Shown: positions 56,564 to 64,000 of the stretch, piece after piece
Layout of the letters: each line of letters begins with the position of its first letter
Position numbering within the stretch: position 1 is the first letter of the stretch
Assembly (NCBI RefSeq): GCF_000719865.1
Contig: NZ_JOID01000016.1
Coordinates: 124,001 to 188,000 of the forward strand
Direction: 5' to 3'
DNA length: 64,000 bases
Source: Streptomyces albus subsp. albus
Lineage (GTDB): Bacteria; Actinomycetota; Actinomycetes; Streptomycetales; Streptomycetaceae
The notes under the pieces: generated by a model
Databases searched by the model: none
Seen by the model: the letters and a program-made list of their open reading frames with translations, nothing else
What the model was told of the DNA's origin: nothing
Made by a program: the position numbers and the translations under genes

Positions 56564-58165
56564 TCAGATGTGCGCGCCCCCGGCACCGGCCCCGCCGTTG
56601 ACGCCCCGGTTGGTGAAGAGGGCGACCACGACGGCGAGGACCGCGACCCCGCCCGCGACGGTGAACGAGAAGCCCATGCCGGACACGAACGTCTCGTGGG
56701 TGACGCCGGTGATGATCTCGGCGACCTGCGGCGGTGTCTCCTTGGTGAGCGGCGGCATGCCCACCTCCACGGCCTCGGTCATCTTCGCCATCTGCTCCGG
56801 GGTGACCGGCGGCAGCTGGGCCTCCGCCCAGTTGCCGGGCAGCTGGTCGTCGACCCGGGCGGCCATGGTCGCGCCGAGCACGGCCGTGCCGAGGCTGCCG
56901 CCGACCTGCATCGCGGCCTGCTGCAGACCGCCGGCCACACCGGACAGCTCCAGCGGGGCGTTGCCGACGATGACCTCGGTCGCGCCGACCATGACCGGCG
57001 CCAGGCCGAGGCCCAGCAGGACGAACCACAGCGACATGACGCCGCTGCCGGTGTCCGTCTCCAGGGTGGACATGCCGAACATGGCGGCGGCCGTGAACAC
57101 CATGCCGCCGACCAGCGGCACACGCGGGCCGACCTTGGTGATGAGCGCGCCGGCGACCGGCGAGGACACGATCATCATGCCGGTGAGCGGCAGCAGGTGA
57201 AGCCCGCTGTCGACGGGGCTCATCCCGTGCACGTTCTGCAGGTAGAAGGTGACGAAGAAGATCCCGCCCATGAAGGCGAAGGCCATCAGCACCATGAGGA
57301 TCGTGCCGGCGGACAGCGGCACGGAGCGGAACATCCCCAGCGGGATCAGCGGTTCGCGGACCTTCCTCTCCCAGACGGCGAACGCCGCGAAGGTGGCCAC
57401 CGCGGCGGTCAGGAAGCCCAGGGTGAGCCCGTCGCCCCAGCCCCAGGCGGGGGCCTTGATGAGCGCCCAGATGAGGAAGAACATCGCGGCCGACAGCAGC
57501 ACGATGCCGGGGATGTCGAAGGAGCGCGGGGCGTTCTCGGCGCGGTGGTCCCGGAGGATCAGCAGGCCCATGAGGAGGGCGGCGATGCCCACCGGCACAT
57601 TGATGAAGAAGACCGACTGCCAGCTGACGTGCTCCACGAGCAGCCCGCCGACGATCGGGCCGCCCGCGGTGGAGGCGCCGATGACCATGCCCCAGATACC
57701 GATGGCCATGTTGAGCTTCTCGGCCGGGAAGGTGGCCCGCAGCAGGCCCAGCGCGGCGGGCATGAGCAGCGCGCCGAAGAGGCCCTGGAGGACCCGGAAA
57801 CCGACCACCAGCGGCACGCTCGTGGAGAGGCCGATCGCGGCCGAGGCGAGGGCGAAGCCGGCGATGCCGATCAGGAAGGTCTGCCGGTGGCCGAAGCGGT
57901 CGCCGAGCTTGCCCGCCGTGATGAGGGAGACGGCGAGGGCGAGCAGATAGCCGTTGGTTATCCACTGGACGTCGGCGAGCGAGGCCCCGAGGTCCTGCTG
58001 GATCGCCGGGTTGGCGATCGCGACGATCGTGCCGTCGAGGGCGACCATCATCACGCCGATCGCGACGGAGAGAAGAGTGAGCCAGGGGTGCCCCCGCAGA
58101 CCCTTGCGGGGTCCGGGCTCGGGAAGGTCCGGCGCCGCGTCGGCGACGGTGGTCTGAGACGTCAT
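56564..58165 (-). CDS. MFS drug-efflux transporter, DHA2 (14-TM) family
   Basis: 533 residues; no clear ribosome site, CATAAT box 8 bases before the ATG suggests a leaderless mRNA. Fourteen helices; DHA2 motifs G-K-L-G-D-R-F-G-H-R, I-G-V-M-M-V-A-L-D-G-T-I-V-A-I-A-N-P-A-I (motif D1), W-I-T-N-G-Y and G-A-S-T-A-G-G-P-I-V-G-G. Proton-driven export of an unknown compound. Divergent from a TetR gene with inverted repeats between them, so repressor-ligand control is likely. Confidence 0.92.
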   Translation of the reverse strand: MTSQTTVADAAPDLPEPGPRKGLRGHPWLTLLSVAIGVMMVALDGTIVAIANPAIQQDLGASLADVQWITNGYLLALAVSLITAGKLGDRFGHRQTFLIGIAGFALASAAIGLSTSVPLVVGFRVLQGLFGALLMPAALGLLRATFPAEKLNMAIGIWGMVIGASTAGGPIVGGLLVEHVSWQSVFFINVPVGIAALLMGLLILRDHRAENAPRSFDIPGIVLLSAAMFFLIWALIKAPAWGWGDGLTLGFLTAAVATFAAFAVWERKVREPLIPLGMFRSVPLSAGTILMVLMAFAFMGGIFFVTFYLQNVHGMSPVDSGLHLLPLTGMMIVSSPVAGALITKVGPRVPLVGGMVFTAAAMFGMSTLETDTGSGVMSLWFVLLGLGLAPVMVGATEVIVGNAPLELSGVAGGLQQAAMQVGGSLGTAVLGATMAARVDDQLPGNWAEAQLPPVTPEQMAKMTEAVEVGMPPLTKETPPQVAEIITGVTHETFVSGMGFSFTVAGGVAVLAVVVALFTNRGVNGGAGAGGAHI

Positions 58166-58177
58166 GGCCGGAGATTA

Positions 58178-58226
58178 TGACAGCGACTGACAGTTGACAA
58201 ACCGATTCCCGGGCCGGTAACTGTCA
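58178..58226. promoter_or_regulatory. Operator candidate between MFS and TetR genes
   Basis: TGACAGTT at 58188-58195 and AACTGTCA at 58219-58226 are perfect inverted copies; another TGACAG half-site is at 58178-58183. TTGACA (58194-58199) overlaps the first arm. A dimeric TetR repressor could bind here to block both genes. Confidence 0.55.
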
Positions 58227-58290
58227 CGCTACTCACGTCGGCCCTGAGCAGGGGAAACGATGGCGGAACCGAACGAGAGGCGGCCCGAAG

Positions 58291-58956
58291 GTGGCACGTG
58301 CGCACCCCGAGGGAGCGGCACCGGGCGGGCTGCGCGAGCGCAAGAAGAGACAGACCCGCGACGCGCTGATCCGCTCGGCCCTGGAACTCTTCACCACCCG
58401 CGGCTACGAGGAGACGACGGTCGACGAGATCGCCGAGGCCGCCGGGGTCTCCCAGCGGACCTTCTTCCGCTACTTCGCCGGCAAGGAGGCGGTCGCGTTC
58501 TCCGTCCACGATCTCGTCGAGGAACACTTTCTCGACGCCTTCGGCGCCCGCCCGGACGGCGAGCCGCCGCTGACCGCGCTGCGCCGGGCCGTCTCCGTCA
58601 CCTGGGAGACCTTCGGGGAGGCCGTCGGCGAGGCCGTGGAGCCCGGGCTGCACATGCGGATGTACCAGGTCATCGAGTCGACGCCGGCCCTGCTCGCCGC
58701 CGCGATGTGCCGCTCGGCGGAGCTGGAGGACCAGCTCGTCCGGGACATCGCCCGCCGGGCCGGAGTGGACCCGGCCACCGACGTCCGGCCGCGGGTGCTC
58801 GTCGCCGCCTTCACCGGCGTGATGCGGATGACCGGCCGGCTCTGGGGAGCGGGACCGGACGCGAGCGCCGGGGCGCTGCGCCGGCTCACCGAGTGCCACC
58901 TCGACGCGATCGGGCCCGCGCTGGCCCTGGAACGGCGGCACCCGCCGGCGGACTGA
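58291..58956 (+). CDS. TetR-family transcriptional regulator
   Basis: 221 residues from GTG 58291. N-terminal helix-turn-helix: R-D-A-L-I-R-S-A-L-E-L-F-T-T-R-G-Y-E-E-T-T-V-D-E-I-A-E-A-A-G-V-S-Q-R-T-F-F-R-Y-F, of the AcrR type. The C-terminal domain is all-helical and would bind the inducer. Divergent from the MFS exporter with operator-like repeats between; likely its repressor. Confidence 0.92.
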   Translation: MARAHPEGAAPGGLRERKKRQTRDALIRSALELFTTRGYEETTVDEIAEAAGVSQRTFFRYFAGKEAVAFSVHDLVEEHFLDAFGARPDGEPPLTALRRAVSVTWETFGEAVGEAVEPGLHMRMYQVIESTPALLAAAMCRSAELEDQLVRDIARRAGVDPATDVRPRVLVAAFTGVMRMTGRLWGAGPDASAGALRRLTECHLDAIGPALALERRHPPAD

Positions 58957-59216
58957 GACCGGCTCCGCCGAGGGCCCGCCCCCGGGCCGGCACCCCGCGG
59001 CGACGGCCCGTGCCGCCGCCCCGGCCTCACCCCACAGCCCTCACCCCACAGCCCTCACCCCGGCCCCCACCTCGGCATTCATCCGGTATCGGCCCCGGTG
59101 TCCGCCCGGACCCGGCCATCCCTTGCGACCGCTATGCCCGGCCTCAAACGTGAAATGACTCACGGTCTCCCGCCGGATAACGATTCGGCAGCGCCGGTCT
59201 CCTAGGGTGTGGCGCA

Positions 59217-60461
59217 GTGTCTTCCTTGTCTGAGCTCGGCTCCTCCCCCGCCTCCTGGTTCAGCGGCTCCCCCGCCTCGCGGGCGGCGCTCGTCCTGGGC
59301 CTGGTGCTGATACTCCTGGCCACCACCGGCTGGACCGCGATCCGCACCCACCGTCCGCAGCCGGGCGTCCGCGCCGCCGCGCAGGCCGCCTGGAACCGCG
59401 CGACGGTCGACGGCCGGAGACTCCCCCGCCCCGAAGCCTCCCCGGCGGCCGTCAGGGCCTTCTTCCGGTCGCTCGGCGAGGAGCAGCGCCGGCGGCTCGC
59501 GCGGCGCCACGCGCTGGTCGTCGGCAATCTGAACGGCGCCCCGGCGGCCCTGCGCTACCGCGCCAACCGCACCGCGCTCCGGCAGGCGATCGCGGCCGAG
59601 CGGGCCCGGCTCCACGACGACCGGCTCACCGAGCTCGGCCGGGAGCAGGTGGCCCGCCGGATGCAGCGCTACGGCTCACTGCTGGACGGGAACCGGCAGA
59701 TCCTCGCCTTCGACCCCACCGGCCCCGGCCGGGTCGCGGAGGTCTTCGGTGACCTGGACGCGGCCCAGCGGGTCTCGGTCGTGGTGCCCGGCGTCGACAC
59801 CCATCTGCTCACCTTCGAGCGCACCCGGCGGACGTTCTCGGCCCCGGCCGGCATGGCGCGGGCGCTGCACCGCGCCGAGCGGGCGGCCGCGCCCCGGGTC
59901 CGTACCGCCGTCATCGCCTGGGCCGACTACACAAGCCCCGCGGGCGTCGGCGTGGACGCCGCCGCGGGCCGGCTCGCCGCGGCGGGCGCCGTCACGCTGC
60001 GGTCGCTGGTCCGGGCGCTGCCCGGGTCGTCGAGCGTCGCGCTGTTCTGCCACAGCTACGGCTCCGTGGTCTGCGGTGTCGCCGCCCGCTCCCTGCCGCC
60101 CCGGGTCACCGACATAGCGGTCGCGGGCAGCCCCGGTATGCGGGCCGAACGGGTCGCGGACCTCGGCGGGCGGGCCCGGATCTGGGCCACCCGGGACGCC
60201 GACGACTGGATCGAGGACGTACCGAATCTGGAGTTCGGCGCCCTCGGCCACGGTGTGGACCCGGTCTCACCGGCGTTCGGCGCCCGGCTGCTCTCCGCCG
60301 CGGGAGCCACCGGCCACGCCGGCTACTTCGTCCCGGGCACCGCCAGCCTGGCGAACTTCGCCCGGGTCGGCGTGGGCGACCTCGCCGCCGTGAGCTGCCC
60401 GCCCGGCCGGGGGACGGGCTGCGGGCGGCCCGCGTCGTCCCCCGGTCACCGAACGCTGTGA
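59217..60461 (+). CDS. DUF1023 alpha/beta hydrolase, membrane-anchored
   Basis: 414 residues from GTG 59217. A TAGGGT box 8 bases upstream and no ribosome site suggest a leaderless transcript. One N-terminal transmembrane helix (A-A-L-V-L-G-L-V-L-I-L-L-A-T-T-G-W), an Arg-rich helical region, then the DUF1023 hydrolase: V-V-V-P-G-V-D-T-H-L, V-I-A-W-A-D-Y and the nucleophile elbow F-C-H-S-Y-G-S-V-V-C-G, with H-A-G-Y-F as likely catalytic His. Substrate unknown. In the 260-base gap before it, ctcaccccacagcc is repeated in tandem at 59026-59053. Confidence 0.85.
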   Translation: MSSLSELGSSPASWFSGSPASRAALVLGLVLILLATTGWTAIRTHRPQPGVRAAAQAAWNRATVDGRRLPRPEASPAAVRAFFRSLGEEQRRRLARRHALVVGNLNGAPAALRYRANRTALRQAIAAERARLHDDRLTELGREQVARRMQRYGSLLDGNRQILAFDPTGPGRVAEVFGDLDAAQRVSVVVPGVDTHLLTFERTRRTFSAPAGMARALHRAERAAAPRVRTAVIAWADYTSPAGVGVDAAAGRLAAAGAVTLRSLVRALPGSSSVALFCHSYGSVVCGVAARSLPPRVTDIAVAGSPGMRAERVADLGGRARIWATRDADDWIEDVPNLEFGALGHGVDPVSPAFGARLLSAAGATGHAGYFVPGTASLANFARVGVGDLAAVSCPPGRGTGCGRPASSPGHRTL

Positions 60462-60533
60462 CGCGGCCCGGTAGCCGGCCCGGAGCGCCGGGGACGTGCG
60501 GATCCGGCACGGCCCCGGCTCACTCCGGTCCGG

Positions 60534-61550
60534 TCAGTCCTGAAGCTCACTCAGGTATTGCGCGAACTTCTCCAGGCCGTCGATGTTGCGCGGCCCGCTG
60601 ACGCCCTCGTTGTAGTCCAGGATGAAGAAGTTGTTCTTCTTGACGGCGGGCAGCCCCTTCGTGTGGGGGGACTTCTTCAGGAAGTCGATCTTCTTCTCGG
60701 CGGGCAGGTCCCCGTAGTCGAGGATCATGATGACGTCCGGCTCCGCCTCGGCGACGGCCTCCCAGTTGACCTGCGTCCACCGCTCGTCGAGGCCGTCGAA
60801 GACGTTCCTGCCGCCGGCGGTCCTGATGATGTCGTTGGGCGGGACCTGGTTGCCCGCGGTGAAGGGCTGGTCGGTGCCCGAGTCGTAGAGGAAGACCGGG
60901 AGCGGATCGCCCTGGGGCGCCTTCGCCTTCACGGCCTCCACCCGCTTCTTCAGCCCGCCGACGACCTCGTCCGCCTTGTCCTCGACCCGGAAGATCTTGC
61001 CCAGCCGCTCGAGATCGGTGTAGAGGGCTTCGAACGGGGTGAGCTTCTCCGGGTGCTCGGGGTAGTTGAAGCAGCTCTCGCTGTGCATGAAGCTCTGGAT
61101 CCCGAGCTTGTCCAGGATCTCCGGGGTGATGCCCCGCTCGTCCTTGAAGCCCGAGTTCCAGCCGGCCACCACGAGATCGGACTTGGCCTCGACCACGACT
61201 TCCTTGTTGAGGAGATCGTCGCTGAGCATCTTCACCTCGGCGTAGTCGTCCGCCCACGGTGACTCCTCCACCGGCGGGTTCGCCGGCGGCATCACGTAGC
61301 CGTACACATGGTCGGCCAAGCCGAGGCTGAACAGCTTGTCGGCGCTTCCGCCCTCGTACGCCACGGCGCGCTCGGGGACCGTGTACTCGACCGGCTCACC
61401 GCACCTCTTGACGGTGACCTTCTCAGGGGCTTCGGCCTTGTCGTCCGATGCCACTTCGGCGCCGCAGCCGCTGAGCAGCAGTGCGGCCGCCAGCGCGGAG
61501 CCGAGGACGGTGCGCTGCCGCGCCGAGCGGGGAGATGGAGACGTGGTCAT
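60534..61550 (-). CDS. ABC transporter substrate-binding lipoprotein (metallophore/iron type)
   Basis: 338 residues from ATG 61550. Lipoprotein signal with lipobox L-L-S-G-C (Cys29). The mature part is a class III (FecB/BtuF-like) binding protein: A-V-A-Y-E-G-G-S-A-D-K-L-F-S-L-G-L, D-L-V-V-A-G-W, P-D-V-I-M-I-L-D-Y-G. It would bind a metal-chelate outside the cell and hand it to the permease. Last gene of a three-gene operon (permease - ATPase - binding protein). The Zur-like boxes upstream of the operon suggest a zinc chelate rather than iron; not proven. Confidence 0.9.
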   Translation of the reverse strand: MTTSPSPRSARQRTVLGSALAAALLLSGCGAEVASDDKAEAPEKVTVKRCGEPVEYTVPERAVAYEGGSADKLFSLGLADHVYGYVMPPANPPVEESPWADDYAEVKMLSDDLLNKEVVVEAKSDLVVAGWNSGFKDERGITPEILDKLGIQSFMHSESCFNYPEHPEKLTPFEALYTDLERLGKIFRVEDKADEVVGGLKKRVEAVKAKAPQGDPLPVFLYDSGTDQPFTAGNQVPPNDIIRTAGGRNVFDGLDERWTQVNWEAVAEAEPDVIMILDYGDLPAEKKIDFLKKSPHTKGLPAVKKNNFFILDYNEGVSGPRNIDGLEKFAQYLSELQD

Positions 61551-61566
61551 GATCTGGTGGTGCCTT

Positions 61567-62340
61567 TCACCGGGAGGGATGGAGCGCGTACAACAACTGC
61601 GGGTCATCTGTCAGTGGGTGGGGCACGATGCTGGCCTTGACGCCGAACACCTCGCCCACGAGTTCCGTGGTGAGGACGTCCCCGGGCGTGCCGGTGGCGA
61701 CCAGGCGGCCTTCGCGGAGAACGCCGAGGCGGTCGCAGGCGGCCGCGGCGAGATTGAGGTCGTGCAGCACGACGAGGACGGTGAGTCCCGAGGCGCGCAG
61801 CAGCGAGAGCAGTTCGACCTGGTGGCGTACATCGAGGTGGTTGGTCGGCTCGTCGAGCACCAGGATCTCCGGCTCCTGGACGAGCGCCCGGGCCAGCAGG
61901 ACCCGCTGGCGTTCCCCGCCCGAGAGCGTCAGGACTCCGCGCCGGGCGAGGTGGCGGATGCCGAGCCGGTCCATCGCGCCTTCGCAGAGCTCCCGTTCCC
62001 GGCGGCTGAGCGCCCGGTTGCCCTGAAGGTGCGGCGCGCGTCCGAGTGCGATGACCTCTTCGACCGTGAAGTCGAGGTCGACGGCGCCGTCCTGGGTCAT
62101 GGCCGCGATGATCCGCGCGGATTGGCGCATCGTCAGGCAAGAGAGCTGCCGCTCGCCCACCCGGACGGTTCCGGAGCTGGGGCGGAGTGCGCGGTACACG
62201 CACCTGAGGGCGGTGGACTTGCCACTGCCGTTCGGGCCGACCAGGCCCACGACCTGGCCACTCCCCACGTCCAGGGACAGGTCACGCACCAGGCTCTTGC
62301 CGTCGGTGACCACCGAGAGCCCGTCAAGTCGGAGGTCCAT
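61567..62340 (-). CDS. ABC transporter ATP-binding protein (FecE/FepC-like)
   Basis: 257 residues. Walker A G-P-N-G-S-G-K-S-T (35-43), Q-loop M-T-Q-D, signature L-S-G-G-E-R-Q-R, Walker B I-L-V-L-D-E-P-T and H-loop V-L-H-D-L. Closest in style to siderophore/cobalamin importers. One base separates the permease stop from this ATG, and the binding-protein start is 16 bases past its stop, so all three are one operon. Confidence 0.93.
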   Translation of the reverse strand: MDLRLDGLSVVTDGKSLVRDLSLDVGSGQVVGLVGPNGSGKSTALRCVYRALRPSSGTVRVGERQLSCLTMRQSARIIAAMTQDGAVDLDFTVEEVIALGRAPHLQGNRALSRRERELCEGAMDRLGIRHLARRGVLTLSGGERQRVLLARALVQEPEILVLDEPTNHLDVRHQVELLSLLRASGLTVLVVLHDLNLAAAACDRLGVLREGRLVATGTPGDVLTTELVGEVFGVKASIVPHPLTDDPQLLYALHPSR

Positions 62341-62341
62341 C

Positions 62342-63484
62342 TCACCGGCCTCCGAACAGGTAGCCCCTGCGGCGCATCAGGGTGATGAACACCGGCACCC
62401 CGACGAGGGCGGTCACGACGCCCAGGGGCAGCTCGCGCGGGGCCACCAGCGTCCGGGACACCAGGTCGACCCACACCATGAAGATCGCTCCGGCCAGTGG
62501 CGCCACGGCCAGCACGCGGGCATGGGTGGCGCCGGCGACCATGCGCACCACGTGGGGCATGACCAGTCCGACGAAGGCGATGGCGCCGCTGACGGCGACC
62601 ATCACCCCCGTCACGAGCGAGGCCAGGACGAGCAGGGCCTTGCGGTGCCGGTCGGGGCTGATGCCCAGGCTCGCGGCGGTCTCGTCCCCGAGGGCCAGTA
62701 CGTCCAGCGCCCGGCCGTACCGGTACAGCACGACCAGGCCCAGAAGGACGACCGCGGACACGAGCGGGAGCGCGCCCCAGTTCGCGGCACCGAAGCTGCC
62801 CATCGTCCAGTACAGGACCATGCCGGCCGCCTCGCTGTCCGGCGCGAAGTAGATGATCAGGCTCATCACCGCCTGGAAGCCCAGCGACATGGCCACGCCC
62901 GTCAGAACGAGACGCAGCGGGGAGAGCGCGCCGCGGCTGACAGAGGCGGCGTACACCAGGAGCGACGCGGCCAGGGCCCCGATGAAGGCGCCGGCCGACA
63001 CGGCGTAGACGCCCAGCGCCGCCAGCCCTCCGGTGACCGTGACCGCGACGGCTCCGACGGACGCGCCCGAGGAGACGCCCAGCACGAAGGGGTCGGCGAG
63101 CGCATTGCGCACCATGGCCTGGATGGCCACGCCGATCGCGCTCAGCCCGGCGCCCACGAGCGCCGCGAGCAGCACCCGCGGGGTGCGGATCTGCCAGATG
63201 ATCTGGTACGTGGTCACCTCGTCCGCGGCGATGCGGCCGCCGCTGACAGCCGCCCACAGATAGCGGGCGGTCTCCCCCGGCGTGATCACGGCGGCTCCCA
63301 GGCCGATGGCCACCACGACCGAGGCGAGGAGCACGGCGAACAGAACGGCGCAGGCGAGCATCAGGCCCTTACGGGAGGCGAGCCGGCCCTTCACCCCCGC
63401 GGCGGGTCCGAGGGGTGCCGCGCCGGCCGGCGTATCGGCGCCGCTGCTCGCCGGAGGCGCAGCGGAGATCGTTGGCGGTGACAC
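62342..63484 (-). CDS. ABC transporter permease (FecCD family)
   Basis: 380 residues from GTG 63484, GGAAGG about 9 bases upstream. Nine to ten transmembrane helices; FecCD motifs R-T-P-R-V-L-L-A-A-L-V-G-A-G-L, N-P-L-A-D-P style N-A-L-A-D-P-F-V-L-G-V-S-S-G-A-S, and G-L-V-M-P-H-V-V-R-M-V coupling loop. Homodimeric permease for metal-chelate uptake. First gene of the operon, divergent from the PLP enzyme gene across about 300 bases with two Zur-like boxes. Confidence 0.92.
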   Translation of the reverse strand: MSPPTISAAPPASSGADTPAGAAPLGPAAGVKGRLASRKGLMLACAVLFAVLLASVVVAIGLGAAVITPGETARYLWAAVSGGRIAADEVTTYQIIWQIRTPRVLLAALVGAGLSAIGVAIQAMVRNALADPFVLGVSSGASVGAVAVTVTGGLAALGVYAVSAGAFIGALAASLLVYAASVSRGALSPLRLVLTGVAMSLGFQAVMSLIIYFAPDSEAAGMVLYWTMGSFGAANWGALPLVSAVVLLGLVVLYRYGRALDVLALGDETAASLGISPDRHRKALLVLASLVTGVMVAVSGAIAFVGLVMPHVVRMVAGATHARVLAVAPLAGAIFMVWVDLVSRTLVAPRELPLGVVTALVGVPVFITLMRRRGYLFGGR

Positions 63485-63644
63485 AGAACTGGGCCTTCCA
63501 GGTCGAACGGAACGTACTCGTCAGGCGCGGGGCGTCCGTCCGGGCGGGCACCGGCACCCCATCGGCTGCGCGGAAGCGGTCCGTTGGGCACGTCGCGCGG
63601 TTCCCCGCGGACTCCGGTCCGGCGGGACAACGCGAGGAGGCTAC

Positions 63645-63701
63645 ATGAAAACGATAATCACTGCTATCTCTTCGATGCGACGCTCCCGCCGCACCAACTG
63701 A
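63645..63701 (+). CDS. Possible 18-residue leader peptide
   Basis: M-K-T-I-I-T-A-I-S-S-M-R-R-S-R-R-T-N from ATG 63645, preceded by a perfect AGGAGG 5 bases upstream. The first Zur-like box overlaps its start codon. It may be a translated leader of the downstream gene, or a chance site. Confidence 0.35.
   Translation: MKTIITAISSMRRSRRTN
63646..63660. promoter_or_regulatory. Zur-like box 1
   Basis: TGAAAACGATAATCA resembles the 15-base Zur/Fur-type palindrome TGAAAATGATTTTCA. It pairs with box 2, which is 13/15 identical in the opposite orientation. Located in the spacer between the ABC operon and the PLP gene. Confidence 0.55.
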
Positions 63702-63719
63702 GTGGGCATCAGACGATGT

Positions 63720-63734
63720 TGACAATCGTTTTCA
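63720..63734. promoter_or_regulatory. Zur-like box 2 over the PLP gene promoter
   Basis: TGACAATCGTTTTCA (reverse: TGAAAACGATTGTCA). TTGACA at 63719-63724 overlaps it and TATGAT at 63736-63741 follows directly, so a bound repressor would block the promoter of the gene starting at 63789. Confidence 0.55.
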
Positions 63735-63788
63735 ATATGATGGATGCTGCTCGCGCTCCACGACGCCGCCTGACCAGGAGGACAAGCC

Positions 63789-64000
63789 ATGCATGAGCAC
63801 ATAGCCGAGGCCGTCAAGGAACCGGACGTCGTGACCGTGCCGCCGGGCGCGATCTGCCTGCGCTTCGAGACGATGAAGCTGTACTCGGCTCTCGGCGCCG
63901 TACGCCACCTGCTGGAGAGCGGACAGGTCGTGCCCGGTGACACCCTCGTCGACAGCTCCAGCGGCATCTACGCCCACGCGCTCGCCCTGGCCTGCCACCG
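63789..64000 (+). CDS. PLP-dependent fold-type II (cysteine synthase/SbnA-like) enzyme, 3' end outside window
   Basis: 70 residues visible from ATG 63789 with AGGAGG 9 bases upstream. L-R-F-E-T-M-K-L-Y-S-A-L-G-A-V aligns with the PLP-lysine region (F-x-K-x-E...S-x-K-D-R) of cysteine synthase-like enzymes, and L-V-D-S-S-S-G-I-Y-A-H-A-L-A is the following phosphate/substrate loop (S-S-G-N-x-x-x-A-L-A). In metallophore loci such enzymes make 2,3-diaminopropionate or link amino acids (SbnA; EDDS synthesis). Divergence from a metal-chelate importer under Zur-like boxes supports a zincophore role, inferred. Confidence 0.75.
   Translation, partial: MHEHIAEAVKEPDVVTVPPGAICLRFETMKLYSALGAVRHLLESGQVVPGDTLVDSSSGIYAHALALACH

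Noticed and set aside
63646..63734. DmdR/DtxR iron box for the ABC operon
   Set aside because: The TTAGGTTAGGCTAACCTAA-type iron box is not present; the sites fit the Zur-like 15-mer better.

Overview
This is about 64 kb of very GC-rich DNA with heavy third-position G/C, frequent GTG and TTG starts, GTGA start/stop overlaps and few chance stop codons. The gene content (Ku/LigD repair, DUF3052 next to aceE, several TerD paralogues, an FmdB zinc ribbon, RtcB with archease, many small secreted proteins) is that of a Streptomyces or close relative. I read it as chromosome. The species cannot be named from this window.

Left part (1-15,700): the end of a secreted HNH nuclease, a PhoD-type phosphatase with glycine-rich insertions, a DedA membrane protein, a divergent non-homologous end-joining locus (ku against separate ligD polymerase and ligase genes), an amidase with an apparent frameshift near its end, a small His/Gly-rich secreted protein, an archease-rtcB RNA-repair pair, a membrane sulfatase and a Cys-containing small secreted protein. 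A CDP-alcohol phosphatidyltransferase follows.

Middle (16,700-30,300): a probable biosynthetic cluster of MDR oxidoreductase, PTPS/QueD-like protein, GT4 glycosyltransferase, methyltransferase, YbhN-like membrane protein, RibD-type reductase, creatininase-family amidohydrolase and a RibA homologue. The RibA homologue carries Met where GTP cyclohydrolase II normally has Tyr, a change linked to stopping at the formylated pyrimidine; the creatininase-family gene would then supply the archaeal-type deformylation. After it come an SCP2 / 83-aa / trypsin-like triad, a YwiC-like protein, a DGC-domain protein, an aminotransferase and a MOSC protein.

Island (30,300-35,300): a lower-GC accessory segment ending in an intact tRNA-Val(UAC). 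A 48-bp perfect copy of the tRNA 3' half lies 2.5 kb away and a third degenerate copy about 0.7 kb beyond that, each next to a hairpin. Between them are a broken ABM-type monooxygenase gene, an XRE regulator without a normal start, and the last residues of a tyrosine integrase with an in-frame stop. This is a decayed, nested integrative element.

Right part (35,700-64,000): a lipoprotein and a coiled-coil membrane protein, FmdB, an O-methyltransferase, then a large tellurite/stress (Ter) locus: HAD phosphatase, PRTase-TRSP-StiP-Pelota fusion, citrate-lyase-like aldolase, TerD/TerA/TerC-type proteins and two TerD paralogues. Next come a peroxiredoxin, DUF3052 and aceE with a strong terminator. 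The window ends with a K+ channel, an MFS/TetR pair, a DUF1023 hydrolase and a FecBCD-type ABC operon. That operon is divergent from the start of a PLP enzyme gene, with two Zur-like boxes between them. Short direct duplications spanning stop codons recur at several gene ends.
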